DNA from: Flavobacterium undicola
GTDB taxonomy: Bacteria; Bacteroidota; Bacteroidia; Flavobacteriales; Flavobacteriaceae
Length of the DNA: 64,000 nucleotides
NCBI RefSeq assembly: GCF_009909155.2
Contig: NZ_JAAAPM020000014.1
Location: 45,052-109,051, forward strand
Direction of reading: 5' to 3'
The notes beneath the pieces were generated by a model. The model had not been told where the DNA came from, did not search any database, and saw nothing but the letters and a program-made list of their open reading frames with translations. The translations under genes were made by a program, and so were the position numbers. This document shows positions 7,354 to 16,002 of the stretch, in pieces; position 1 is the first letter of the stretch; each line of letters opens with the position of its first letter.

Positions 7354-8982
7354 TTGAATAAATCGCTATTTTTCATCTGTTTTGGTTTGTTTTTACTTAC
7401 TTCAATAAAAGTAAACGCACAAACACCTAAAAAAATAATTGTTGAACATTCTGATTTCGCTGATGTAAATCAAGCTGAAATGCCCGATGCTTTTTTACTA
7501 ACCGGAAATGTGGTAGTAAATCATGACGGAGTGGTGCTATCTTGTAATAAAGCCTATTACTTTCAAAAAGAAAACTACATTAAAGCTTTTGGAAACGTCC
7601 AACTGGTACAAGGAGATACCCTGTATTTAAACAGTAAATACGCTGAATACAACGGAAATGTAAAGAAAGCATTCGCCACTGGAGATGCCGTGATGAGTTC
7701 ACCCGATGCAACTTTATCAACTGACACCATCAGTTTTGACCGAAATACTCAAGAAGTTTTTTACAACAACAAAGGAACAATCATCAACAAAGAAAACACC
7801 TTAGTTAGTAAATCGGGGAAATATTATGTTGCCGAAAAAAAATTCCAGTTCCTTACCGAAGTAACGATTACTAATCCAAAATATGTTATTAAATCCAATC
7901 ATTTAGATTATTACAGCAATTCGGGACATTCCTATCTTTTTGGACCATCCACCATTACCAGTAAAAACAACTACATCTATACCGAAAAAGGTTTCTATGA
8001 TACCAAGAAAAACCTATCCCATTTTCTTCGAAAATCATATATTAAATATGACAACCGCTTGATAGAAGGAGACAGTTTGTATTACGATCGAAATCAAGAA
8101 TTTGCCTCGGCTACTCGAAATGTAAAAATTACCGACTCCATCAATAGAGGAATCATAAAAGGACATTATGCCGAAATATTCCAGAAAAAAGATTCGATGT
8201 ATGTTACTAAAAGAGCCGTAGCTGTGAATTTTGTCGAAAACGATTCGGTTTACATCCATGGAAAAAAACTAATGCTTACCGGAAAAGAAGGCGATCGAAT
8301 TATTAGAGCTTTCAACAACGTTCGCTTTTACAAAACCGACATGAGTGGCAAATGCGATTCGATACATTCCAGCACCAAAACAGCACTAACTAAGCTTATA
8401 GGAAATCCAATATTATGGAATGGCGAAAGCCAAATTACAGGCGATATTATGCACCTCATTGGTAATAGTGCAACAAAAAAACTCGATTCCCTCAAAGTCC
8501 TCAATAACACCTTCATCATCTCCAAAGACACCTTAGGAACGGGCTATAACCAAATAAAAGGATTGAATCTTTTTGGCAAATTCGAAGATGGAAAACTCCA
8601 TGATGTTGACGTTATAAAAAATGCCGAAGTAATTTATTATATGCGAAATGATGCTAAAGAACTCATTGGTATCAATAAAAATGTGAGCAGTAAAATCAAT
8701 ATCCTTTTCGACAAAAATACTATTGAAACCATTACTTTTTTCAAACAAGTGGATGGTACCATTTTCCCCGAAGAAGAACTGGACGAACACGATCGAAAAT
8801 TTAAAGGTTTCAAATGGCGTGGAGACGAAAGAATAAAATCAAAAGACGAAATCTTTAGCAAAGAAGATAATGAGTTCAATGACAAGATGATTGACGAAGG
8901 CAAAAAAGAAGAAGCTAAGGAAAATGTTCCTATGAAAATCAGGAAAGAGACTTTGGATTACGATAAGAAGAAGATAAAGTAA
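7354..8982 (+). CDS. OstA-like (LptA/LptD-type) exported protein
   Basis: The protein (542 residues) begins at a TTG codon; no ATG would keep the signal peptide MNKSLFFICFGLFLLTSIKVNAQ. The rest is rich in beta-strand repeats of the OstA/LptA jelly-roll kind, for example AEMPDAFLLTGNVVVNHDGV and the many paired segments naming GDTLYLNSKYAEY and KAFATGDAVM. OstA-domain proteins carry lipopolysaccharide across the periplasm. Bacteroidota have this longer form in addition to LptD. The C-terminal 100 residues are very charged (Glu/Lys-rich). The order OstA-like, aminotransferase, TPR, aroE looks like a housekeeping cluster. Confidence 0.8.
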   Translation: MNKSLFFICFGLFLLTSIKVNAQTPKKIIVEHSDFADVNQAEMPDAFLLTGNVVVNHDGVVLSCNKAYYFQKENYIKAFGNVQLVQGDTLYLNSKYAEYNGNVKKAFATGDAVMSSPDATLSTDTISFDRNTQEVFYNNKGTIINKENTLVSKSGKYYVAEKKFQFLTEVTITNPKYVIKSNHLDYYSNSGHSYLFGPSTITSKNNYIYTEKGFYDTKKNLSHFLRKSYIKYDNRLIEGDSLYYDRNQEFASATRNVKITDSINRGIIKGHYAEIFQKKDSMYVTKRAVAVNFVENDSVYIHGKKLMLTGKEGDRIIRAFNNVRFYKTDMSGKCDSIHSSTKTALTKLIGNPILWNGESQITGDIMHLIGNSATKKLDSLKVLNNTFIISKDTLGTGYNQIKGLNLFGKFEDGKLHDVDVIKNAEVIYYMRNDAKELIGINKNVSSKINILFDKNTIETITFFKQVDGTIFPEEELDEHDRKFKGFKWRGDERIKSKDEIFSKEDNEFNDKMIDEGKKEEAKENVPMKIRKETLDYDKKKIK

Positions 8983-9024
8983 TCAGTGGTCAGTTTTTAG
9001 TATTCAGCTTCAATCGATACATAT

Positions 9025-9125
9025 AAAAACTCCGTGAACTTTGCGGTAAAAAGATGATTCTTCTTGAAAAAGCTTTCAAAATAGTAACAATTAAATAAAA
9101 AACTCCGCGAACTTTGCGGTAAAAA
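9025..9125 (+). repeat. Two copies of a 28-base intergenic repeat
   Basis: AAAAACTCCGTGAACTTTGC and its continuation occupy 9025-9052; a second copy differing by one base (CGC for CGT) occupies 9098-9125 and ends five bases before the GTG start of the next gene. Related text (CCGCAAAG, CGCAAAGTACACAAAG) appears on the other strand at 19293-19332, so this is a dispersed element. Confidence 0.75.
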
Positions 9126-9129
9126 AAAC

Positions 9130-10323
9130 GTGAATAACGATTTTATAAAATACCAAGCACAAACTTCACCTTATCCATTAGGAATGGAAGTTTCGCATGC
9201 CGTAGGTTCTTATATCTACGACATTAATAATAAAAAATACTTGGATTTTGTTGCAGGTGTTTCGGCTTGTACTTTAGGACACCAACACCCAAGAGTAAAT
9301 CAGGCTATTAAAGACCAATTAGACAAATATTCGCACGTGATGGTGTATGGTGAATATTCGCAAAGTCCTGCAGTAGAATATTGCAAACTAATGGCTTCAC
9401 TCCTGCCCGCTCCTTTAGACAAAACTTATTTAGTTAATTCAGGAACCGAGGCTATTGAAGGTTCTCTAAAACTAGCTCGTAGAGTTACTGGTAGAAGCCA
9501 ATTGATTTCTTGCCATAATGCCTACCACGGAAATACCATGGGTTCTATGAGTGTAATGGGGTTTGAAGAACGCAAACAAGCTTTTCGCCCATTGATTCCT
9601 GATGTAGAATTCATTACTTTTAATAACGAAGCCGATTTAGAAAAAATAACTACTAAAACCGCTGGAATTTTACTCGAAACCATACAAGGTGGCGCAGGAT
9701 TTATAGAACCGCAAAATGATTACTTAAAAAAAGTACGTGCCCGCTGTACTGAAGTTGGCGCGATGATGATTCTCGACGAAATCCAACCTGGATTTGGAAG
9801 AACTGGAACTCTATTTGGTTTCCAAAATTATGATGTAGTTCCCGATATTGTTGCGATGGGAAAAGGCATGGGAGGCGGAATGCCTGTAGGTGCTTTCACC
9901 GCTTCATCGGCTATGATGGACTTATTGACTGAAAATCCTAAACTAGGTCATATCACGACCTTTGGCGGACATCCTGTCATTGCGGCAGCCTGCTTAGCTA
10001 CTTTGAAAGAAATAACTGAAACCAACCTGATGCAGGAAGCTTTAGAAAAAGAAAAGCTATTCAGATCACTTTTGGTACACCCTTTGATACAGGAAGTTAG
10101 AGGAAAAGGATTGATGCTTGCTGCTATGACTGCAGATGCCTCCATCACGAATGAAGTTATTTTAAAATGTCAAGACAAAGGACTCATATTATTTTGGCTA
10201 CTCTTTGAAGGATGCGCCATCAGAATCACACCGCCTTTAACCATTTCTAACGAAGAAATACGTGAAGGTTGCACAATAATGCTAACAGTAATGGATGAAG
10301 TATTGGCTTCACAAAAAAAATAA
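9130..10323 (+). CDS. Class III PLP-dependent aminotransferase (acetylornithine/aspartate aminotransferase family)
   Basis: The 397-residue protein starts at GTG 9130. It is a fold-type I, class III aminotransferase: LVNSGTEAIEGSLKLARR around residues 99-116, the YHGNTMGSMS loop around 138, LDEIQPGFGRTG around 215-226, and the PLP lysine in AMGKGMGGGMPVG around 242-254. It would transfer the omega- or alpha-amino group of an amino acid to 2-oxoglutarate in the cytoplasm. The annotation argD would be possible, but no other arginine genes are nearby and the closest label is the broader aspartate aminotransferase family, so no symbol is given. Confidence 0.88.
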   Translation: MNNDFIKYQAQTSPYPLGMEVSHAVGSYIYDINNKKYLDFVAGVSACTLGHQHPRVNQAIKDQLDKYSHVMVYGEYSQSPAVEYCKLMASLLPAPLDKTYLVNSGTEAIEGSLKLARRVTGRSQLISCHNAYHGNTMGSMSVMGFEERKQAFRPLIPDVEFITFNNEADLEKITTKTAGILLETIQGGAGFIEPQNDYLKKVRARCTEVGAMMILDEIQPGFGRTGTLFGFQNYDVVPDIVAMGKGMGGGMPVGAFTASSAMMDLLTENPKLGHITTFGGHPVIAAACLATLKEITETNLMQEALEKEKLFRSLLVHPLIQEVRGKGLMLAAMTADASITNEVILKCQDKGLILFWLLFEGCAIRITPPLTISNEEIREGCTIMLTVMDEVLASQKK

Positions 10324-10449
10324 ATACAAAACTGAAATTAGCTTAGTTCCTTTGTTAATTAAATTGTTCACAATAATTCATTTTTTTCTTCCAAAACGAC
10401 CCAAGGATGCCTAACTTTAAGGTAGGCCAAATTCTAAAAAATAGAAAGT

Positions 10450-11844
10450 ATGCAACTAAGCAACGAAGAAGAAGATTATAACTTATCTCTATCCAAATTT
10501 GAGTCTATGTTGAAAACCAACAAAGTGCTCTTTTTTGACTCTGAAGAATTTGAAGAAATTATACTTCATTATCTCGATACAGGTAAGGCCGCTTTAGCAA
10601 AAAAAGCGCTTAAATTAGCATTAGACCAACACCCTAAGTCTACAGGCTTAAAACTCGTTCAAGTTGAAATGCTCGTTTATGATGATAAATTGGATATAGC
10701 TGAGAAATTGCTCAACGAGCTGTATGCCATCGAACCCAATAATGAAGAAATTTATATTCAAAAGGCAAACATCTACTCTAAAAGAGACCAACATGAAAAA
10801 GCCGTTGAATTACTAAAAATTGCTTTACAATATACCGATGATTATGCCGATGTGTATAATTTAATAGGAATGGAATACTTATTCATGGATAATCTGGAAC
10901 TGGCTAAAGAAAGTTTCATCAAATGCTTAGAAGAAGATATCGAAGACCAATCGGCCTTGTACAATGTAGTGTATTGCTTTGAGTTTTTAGACCAAAACGA
11001 AGAAGCCATCACCTACTTAGACAACTATATTGAGAAAAATCCATATAGCGAAATTGCCTGGCACCAAAAAGGAAGATTGCATTACGGTTTAAAAGATTAT
11101 GAAAAAGCCATTCGCGCTTTTGATTATGCTACACTTATAGATGATGAATTTTTAGGTGCTTTTATGGAAAAAGCCAAAGCCCTGGAACGTTTAGGCAAAT
11201 ATGACGAAGCTATTGAAAGCTATAATAGAACCATCGAATTAGACGATGCGACTTCGTATGCCTTGCTTCGAATAGGTAAATGTCATGAAAAATTAGGTAA
11301 CAAAATTTTAGCACTCAAATTTTACAATGAAACCGTACACGAAGATCCACTTTTAGACAAAGGATGGATTGCCATTACCGATTTCTATTTGCGTGAACAA
11401 AACTTTCAAAAAGCCTTATTTTACGTAAACAAAGCTTTAGCAATAGACAATCAAAATCGTTTGTACTGGAAAAGATATGCTTCAATCAATAAACAAATGA
11501 GCTTTTTTGAAGAAGCTGAATTTGGTTATAGAAAAGCGGTCGAATTTGGTGATACCGAACTGGATACTTGGTTATTCTGGGTTGATATTTTACAATTTTT
11601 AGGCGAATTTGAAAGTGCCATTCACACCTTATTACAAGCAGCGGATTATTTCCCTGAAGAAAACGAAATTGAATACCGTTTAGCTGGTCTTTATTTCATG
11701 ATTCAAGACAATAGAAAAGCAAAATTTCATTTAAGCAATGCACTTCGATTGAATTTTGACAACTACATCTTGATCGAAGACTTATTTCCTGTAGTTTGGA
11801 CAAAAAAAATGGTACAAAATTATATCGAAAAACATAAAAAATAA
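10450..11844 (+). CDS. Tetratricopeptide repeat protein
   Basis: The 464-residue protein lacks a signal peptide and is built of about ten tandem 34-residue helical repeats. Typical units are KALKLALDQHPKS, AVELLKIALQYTDDYADVYN, AIRAFDYATLIDDEFLGAFM and ALFYVNKALAIDNQNRLYW, with the alanine/glycine and tyrosine spacing of TPRs. TPR proteins are scaffolds for protein-protein contacts; no enzymatic domain is visible. It ends two bases before aroE, which suggests translational coupling. The partner is unknown. Confidence 0.85.
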   Translation: MQLSNEEEDYNLSLSKFESMLKTNKVLFFDSEEFEEIILHYLDTGKAALAKKALKLALDQHPKSTGLKLVQVEMLVYDDKLDIAEKLLNELYAIEPNNEEIYIQKANIYSKRDQHEKAVELLKIALQYTDDYADVYNLIGMEYLFMDNLELAKESFIKCLEEDIEDQSALYNVVYCFEFLDQNEEAITYLDNYIEKNPYSEIAWHQKGRLHYGLKDYEKAIRAFDYATLIDDEFLGAFMEKAKALERLGKYDEAIESYNRTIELDDATSYALLRIGKCHEKLGNKILALKFYNETVHEDPLLDKGWIAITDFYLREQNFQKALFYVNKALAIDNQNRLYWKRYASINKQMSFFEEAEFGYRKAVEFGDTELDTWLFWVDILQFLGEFESAIHTLLQAADYFPEENEIEYRLAGLYFMIQDNRKAKFHLSNALRLNFDNYILIEDLFPVVWTKKMVQNYIEKHKK

Positions 11845-11846
11845 TA

Positions 11847-12596
11847 ATGACCCAAAATTCTAAAAAGCGCTTCGGGCTACTGGGGCGCAATATCAGTTAT
11901 TCCTTTTCCAAAGGACATTTTACAACTAAATTCGAAAAAGAAAAATACCAAGGTTACACTTACGAGAATTTTGACATTCAAGAAATCAATGTATTTCCTG
12001 AAATCATTAAAAATACCGAGCATTTAAAAGGTTTAAATGTTACTATTCCATACAAACAAGAAGTAATTCCTTTTTTAGATAAATTATCCAAGAAAGCAAA
12101 AAAAATTGGCGCGGTAAACACCATTAAAATCACTAAAAAAGGCAAACTAAAAGGCTACAACACCGATTATTTTGGATTTTTAAAATCCTTAAGACCTTTA
12201 TTGCAAGCACATCATAAAAAAGCATTAATCCTGGGAACAGGTGGCGCTTCAAAAGGAGTTGCATTTGCACTGGAAGAATTAGGTATCGATTATACTTTTG
12301 TTTCCAGAAATGCGTCTGAAAAAGCCATTGATTACAGCCAAATCAATGCCGAAACATTTCAGGAATACCAAATCATTATCAATTCAACTCCTATAGGAAC
12401 AAGTCCCAATATAGAAGCTTGTCCCGATATCCCGTATGAATTGTTTACAGAGCAACACATTGCTTACGATTTGATTTACAACCCTGCCGAAACGCAATTC
12501 TTAAAAAACGCTGCAGCACAAGGTGCTCAAACAAAAAACGGTTTGGATATGCTTATTTTTCAAGCAGAAAAGGCTTGGGAAATTTGGAATAAATAA
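11847..12596 (+). CDS. aroE: Shikimate dehydrogenase (NADP+)
   Basis: AroE reduces 3-dehydroshikimate to shikimate in the pathway to chorismate. The 249-residue protein shows the substrate-binding N-terminus GRNISYSFSKGHF (the SxS motif), the catalytic lysine and neighbours in LKGLNVTIPYKQEV around residue 62-75, AVNTIK around residue 89, and the nucleotide loop LGTGGASKGVAFAL around 129-142. The C-terminal NGLDMLIFQAEKAWEIW is the usual family end. It is slightly shorter than the E. coli enzyme (272). The chorismate it feeds is used by the isochorismate synthase at 16 kb. Confidence 0.95.
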   Translation: MTQNSKKRFGLLGRNISYSFSKGHFTTKFEKEKYQGYTYENFDIQEINVFPEIIKNTEHLKGLNVTIPYKQEVIPFLDKLSKKAKKIGAVNTIKITKKGKLKGYNTDYFGFLKSLRPLLQAHHKKALILGTGGASKGVAFALEELGIDYTFVSRNASEKAIDYSQINAETFQEYQIIINSTPIGTSPNIEACPDIPYELFTEQHIAYDLIYNPAETQFLKNAAAQGAQTKNGLDMLIFQAEKAWEIWNK

Positions 12597-12632
12597 CAAA
12601 TCCTATCATAAGTTATTTATTGCTGTCAATTT

Positions 12633-12682
12633 GAGCACAGTCAAGATTTTAAATATTTTTCAAAAAAATCTCGACTGCGCTC
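12633..12682. repeat. Flavobacterial extragenic hairpin repeat
   Basis: Arms GAGCACAGTCAAGATTTT (12633-12650) and AAAATCTCGACTGCGCTC (12665-12682) pair at 16 of 18 positions. The core resembles the CGAGCGAAGTCGAG element at 32843. It may also act as the aroE terminator. Confidence 0.7.
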
Positions 12683-12742
12683 GTTGTGGCACTATTTATG
12701 AGTTAAAGCATTAAAAAAACTTCTTTTTACAATACATAACTT

Positions 12743-14197
12743 ATGAATTTCAAAAAATACTTATTCCTATTAAGTGCTTTCGTCTTATTTACTACCCCAC
12801 TTTTTAGCCAAATTACGATCCCAAAAATTCTGGGACATAATATGGTTTTACAACAGCTAAAAGCAGTACCTGTATGGGGAACCGCTACTCCAGGCGAAAA
12901 AATATCAGTTGCTTTTGCGGGACAAAATAAAACTACAGTTGCTGATAAATCTGGAAAATGGTCTATAAAACTTAGTCCAATGAAAGCTTCGTTTATGCCA
13001 CGCGAAATGACGATCAAAGGAAAAAACACCATTGTATTGAAAAATATTTTAGTTGGTGAAGTCTGGCTTTGTTCAGGACAATCCAACATGGAATATGCAA
13101 TGCGAAAATACAGCAAATTCCAGACAGCAGTAAAAGGATACAAACCACCCGAAGATGATTTAAACAACGCTAATAATACCAATATCCGCATTTTCTTAGA
13201 TCGTCGAAAATACATGGATCCAAGTCCGGAGCATCTCGGTTGGGATGCGGCAATGGGAAAACCATTGGTTGATTTTTCGGCAGTGGGTTATTATTTTGCA
13301 AAAGATTTATATACCAAATTACACGTGCCCATCGGGATGATTTCGGCAGCAGTGCCTGGTAGTCGAATTGAACCTTGGATTCAGGCTTCGAAAATGGAAA
13401 TAGAACCTAAATTAAAAAATGGGAAAATCCTAAACAAATTAAGTGCTGATGGTGGCGATATAGGTAAATTTTACGATACTATGATACAACCGATCATTCC
13501 TTTTGCCTTGAAAGGAATGCTTTGGTATCAGGGAGAATCAAATTGTTTTCTAAACGAAAACATCCGTTATGCTTATAAACTTAAAACATTGATCGAAAGT
13601 TGGCGTAACGATTGGAAAGATAAAAAAATGCCTTTTTATTTTGTCCAAATAGCCCCTTATAACTATTCGGCTTCTAAAGACAGACCACTTACCGCCGAAC
13701 AGCTTCCTGAATTCTGGGAAGCACAAAAACTAACATTGCATTTAAAAAACACCAATACAATAGCAATTACTGATTTAGTAGATAGCATCGCCGATTTACA
13801 TCCCGGATACAAATGGGAAGTAGGCCGTCGTTTAAGCCTGCTTGCTGCAAATAAAGCTTACGGACAAACTAATGTAGTTTACTCCGGACCTGTATTCCAA
13901 AAAATGAAAATTGTAAACAACACTATTGAAGTTAGCTATTCAAATACAGGAAGTGGTTTAAGCAGTCGTAATGGAAAACCGCTAAGTTGGTTTACTATTG
14001 CTGGAGCAGATGGCAAATTTGTACCCGCAAAAGCGGAAATAAGCGGCAATAAAGTAATTGTTTCTGCTCCCGAAGTCCAACACCCCTATTCGGTGCGTTT
14101 TGGTTGGAATGAAGCTGCTCAGTCTAATTTCATCAATAAAGAAGGACTTCCTGCCGTTCCTTTTAGAAGTGACAATCCTTGGGAAAAGCTTTTTTAA
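12743..14197 (+). CDS. SGNH-fold sialate O-acetylesterase-like enzyme
   Basis: The 484-residue exported protein has a signal peptide (MNFKKYLFLLSAFVLFTTPLFSQ) and an N-terminal beta-sandwich (about residues 24-100). The esterase core has the nucleophile block WLCSGQSNMEYAM around residues 108-120, the oxyanion WYQGESN around 262-268, and a late DLVDSIADLHPGYKWEVGRR stretch carrying the catalytic Asp and His. Family members remove O-acetyl groups from sialic acids or plant glycans in the periplasm. There are no sialidase genes nearby, so a plant-polysaccharide role is as likely. It is followed by its own terminator. Confidence 0.88.
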   Translation: MNFKKYLFLLSAFVLFTTPLFSQITIPKILGHNMVLQQLKAVPVWGTATPGEKISVAFAGQNKTTVADKSGKWSIKLSPMKASFMPREMTIKGKNTIVLKNILVGEVWLCSGQSNMEYAMRKYSKFQTAVKGYKPPEDDLNNANNTNIRIFLDRRKYMDPSPEHLGWDAAMGKPLVDFSAVGYYFAKDLYTKLHVPIGMISAAVPGSRIEPWIQASKMEIEPKLKNGKILNKLSADGGDIGKFYDTMIQPIIPFALKGMLWYQGESNCFLNENIRYAYKLKTLIESWRNDWKDKKMPFYFVQIAPYNYSASKDRPLTAEQLPEFWEAQKLTLHLKNTNTIAITDLVDSIADLHPGYKWEVGRRLSLLAANKAYGQTNVVYSGPVFQKMKIVNNTIEVSYSNTGSGLSSRNGKPLSWFTIAGADGKFVPAKAEISGNKVIVSAPEVQHPYSVRFGWNEAAQSNFINKEGLPAVPFRSDNPWEKLF

Positions 14198-14217
14198 TAA
14201 AATCATTTCACAATACT

Positions 14218-14259
14218 AAAAAATCCCGTTTTGGACATCAGTTCAAAATGGGATTTTTT
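14218..14259 (+). terminator. Rho-independent terminator
   Basis: AAAAAATCCC (14218-14227) pairs with GGGATTTTTT (14250-14259), with extra pairing TTTTG/CAAAA inside, and ends in T6. Confidence 0.85.
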
Positions 14260-14380
14260 ATTTGCAAAAAGGAAATTTTGAAATCAATTCACAACAGTAA
14301 TCAAAAGACAATTATAGATTTTAAGTTGGGAATTATAAACTAAAATACAATTTTGAAACTTAGTCTAAAATGGGTTTGAA

Positions 14381-14656
14381 CTAAAAATTTTGTCTCCCAA
14401 TAATAGTGATGATTTCAATTGCATCATTATTGATTTTGTAATAAATGGTATCCACTCCACAAACGCAAAATCGATACTTCTGGTTGTTTTTTATTGTTTC
14501 TGGAAACATAAAAGGATTGGAAGCAATTTTATCAAAACAATCGTTAATCAAATTGAAATACTTATCTGCTTGTACTTCTCCAAATTTATATACTCCAAAT
14601 TCATAAATTCTCCATAAATCTTCTTTGGCTTCACGAGTCAAAAAACAATTATACAT
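14381..14656 (-). CDS. RelE/ParE-family toxin
   Basis: The 91-residue protein has the ParE look: an N-terminal FLTREAKEDLWRIYEFG helix pair, the KYFNLINDCFDKIASNPFMFPE segment, and the late strands RFCVCGVDTIYYKIN and IEIITIIGRQNF, which form the small beta-sheet of the fold. ParE toxins inhibit gyrase; RelE toxins cut mRNA. The sequence favours ParE. It overlaps the antitoxin by 8 bases, which is typical for such pairs, with the antitoxin translated first. Confidence 0.88.
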   Translation of the reverse strand: MYNCFLTREAKEDLWRIYEFGVYKFGEVQADKYFNLINDCFDKIASNPFMFPETIKNNQKYRFCVCGVDTIYYKINNDAIEIITIIGRQNF

Positions 14657-14894
14657 TTTTTAATCGCTTTTTAAACTCTGCCAGCATCTCCTCACGTGTT
14701 TGTTGCTTGGCAAACCCGCTTTTTTCACCTCTTTCCAATTTCATACTAACATAATCATCATAGGCTTCTCTCTCTCTTGCTTGCTTTATCAAATAATTTA
14801 CCGCTTCACTTTTACTGGTAAATTCTTCTTTGACAATTTGCTGTTTTAGCCATTCGTCATTCTGATTAGCTAAAGTTATACTTTGACGTGCCAT
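14649..14894 (-). CDS. ParD-type (ribbon-helix-helix) antitoxin
   Basis: The 81-residue protein begins MARQSITLANQNDEWLKQQI, the RHH DNA-binding strand and first helix. EFTSKSEAVNYLIKQARERE follows as the second helix, and then a charged C-terminal tail that would bind the toxin. It would neutralise the downstream toxin and repress the pair by binding the palindrome directly upstream (14909-14932). The start is 15 bases downstream of that site. Such modules stabilise genomic islands or respond to stress. Confidence 0.88.
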   Translation of the reverse strand: MARQSITLANQNDEWLKQQIVKEEFTSKSEAVNYLIKQAREREAYDDYVSMKLERGEKSGFAKQQTREEMLAEFKKRLKNV

Positions 14895-14908
14895 AATTCA
14901 ATAGTTTA

Positions 14909-14932
14909 TATTGGTGTAAATTTACACCAATA
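14909..14932 (-). promoter_or_regulatory. Operator palindrome and promoter of the toxin-antitoxin pair
   Basis: A perfect 24-base palindrome with core TTGGTGTAAATTTACACCAA lies just before the antitoxin start. On the minus strand its centre reads TAAATTTA, a near -7 element, with a TTG 19 bases upstream. A repressor bound here would cover the promoter, as expected for RHH autoregulation. Confidence 0.75.
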
Positions 14933-14960
14933 ATAAATTCCCTCAAAATTAAACGCACAA

Positions 14961-14989
14961 AAAAAGCCTCTTCTTTCGAAGAGGCTTTT
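14961..14989 (-). terminator. Terminator of tRNA-His
   Basis: GCCTCTTC (14966-14973) pairs with GAAGAGGC (14978-14985) around TTTC. Read on the minus strand it ends in a run of T and lies 9 bases after the tRNA. Confidence 0.85.
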
Positions 14990-14997
14990 GCATTTTG

Positions 14998-15072
14998 GGT
15001 GGATGACCGGGTTCGAACCGGCGACCCTCGGCACCACAAACCGATGCTCTAACCAGCTGAGCTACAACCACC
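14998..15072 (-). tRNA. tRNA-His (anticodon GTG)
   Basis: The minus strand folds as a complete tRNA: D-arm AGCTCAGCTGGTTAGAGC, anticodon loop TTGTGGT with anticodon GTG, and T-arm GCCGG-TTCGAAC-CCGGT. The extra 5' G (G-1, position 15072) faces C73, the hallmark of tRNA-His. CCA is not encoded. In the acceptor stem (GTGGTTG with CATCCAC) positions 5 and 68 are both T, giving one U-U mismatch. Confidence 0.95.
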
Positions 15073-15146
15073 ATTTGCTTTGCGGTTGCAAATATACAAC
15101 GTTTATTGACTTCTGCAAACTATTTTTTCAAAAAAAATCAATAAAA

Positions 15147-15863
15147 TCACAGCAAATCCGCTAAACTATTGACTGCCAAACATCTTTCAACTGTAAATCC
15201 TTCGGCATAATCTACCCCTACTAGCCTACCTAAGTCTCTGGAACGATAATTTAAGCTTTCAAAGAAGTTTTTAGACGTTATTGGCGATTCTGGTTCTGTC
15301 GAATTGGGATCATAAAATTGAGAACGATAGGCTAAAATAGCTTCAATTTTCTTATCAGTAAATCCTGTGATGTCCACTACAAAATCAGGTTCGATATTTT
15401 TCCACTGAATATAATGATAAATTACTTTAGGTCTCCAAGCTTTTTGCTGTTCCCCATCTAACTCCGTTTCTATTTTCATTAAGCCAGATAAAAAACAAGC
15501 ATCAGAAACTAATTTACTTCCCTTTGCATGATCAATATGACGATCGTCTATAGCGTTGCATAAAACAATTTCAGGTCGGTATTTGCGAATCATTTTGATG
15601 ATTTCCAATTGGTGCTTTTCGTCATTGACAAAAAAACCGTCTCTCATCTCTAAATTCTCTCGAACTGAAACCCCTAATATTTTGGCAGCATCATTAGCTT
15701 CTTGATCTCTAATTTCTGCCGAACCACGGGTCCCCAACTCTCCACGGGTTAAGTCCACAATTCCAACTGCTTTCCCTAAGGAAATCTCTTTTAAAATAGT
15801 CCCCGAACAACCTAATTCCACATCATCGGGATGCGCTCCAAAAGCTAATATATCTAGTTTCAT
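15147..15863 (-). CDS. bshB1: Bacillithiol biosynthesis deacetylase BshB1
   Basis: BshB1 removes the acetyl group from N-acetylglucosaminyl-malate, the second step in making the thiol bacillithiol. The 238-residue protein has the zinc-binding AHPDDVELGCSGT motif at residues 10-22, the RGELGTRGSAEIRDQEA stretch around 40-56, the CNAIDDRHIDHAKGS segment with the third zinc ligand around 102-116, and VVDITGF later. This detailed pattern is BshB1 rather than the broader LmbE family. The other bsh genes are not in the window. Bacillithiol is the main low-molecular-weight thiol in many Flavobacteriia. Confidence 0.92.
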   Translation of the reverse strand: MKLDILAFGAHPDDVELGCSGTILKEISLGKAVGIVDLTRGELGTRGSAEIRDQEANDAAKILGVSVRENLEMRDGFFVNDEKHQLEIIKMIRKYRPEIVLCNAIDDRHIDHAKGSKLVSDACFLSGLMKIETELDGEQQKAWRPKVIYHYIQWKNIEPDFVVDITGFTDKKIEAILAYRSQFYDPNSTEPESPITSKNFFESLNYRSRDLGRLVGVDYAEGFTVERCLAVNSLADLL

Positions 15864-15876
15864 TATTTTTGTTTTT

Positions 15877-15905
15877 CCTCCCCTGCCCCCTCCAAAGGAG
15901 GGGAG
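15877..15905. repeat. CCCCTCC/GGAGGGG extragenic hairpin
   Basis: CCCCTCC (15887-15893) pairs with GGAGGGG (15897-15903). The same class of repeat occurs at 38395, 38749 and 59079. It lies between bshB1 and the isochorismate synthase, followed by a low-complexity CTTCTAA-rich stretch at 15970-16002. Confidence 0.75.
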
Positions 15906-16002
15906 ACTGTACGGAGTTTTATTGTGTTATTCCTTATGTTTTAATTTTTGCATTCTGAAATCTGACTTCCATCTTCTAACTTCTAACCTCTAACTTCTAA
16001 CT

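Noticed and set aside
12523..12714. Short frame on the plus strand at the end of aroE
   Set aside because: It overlaps aroE in another frame, runs through the extragenic repeat and has no ribosome-binding site or recognisable product.
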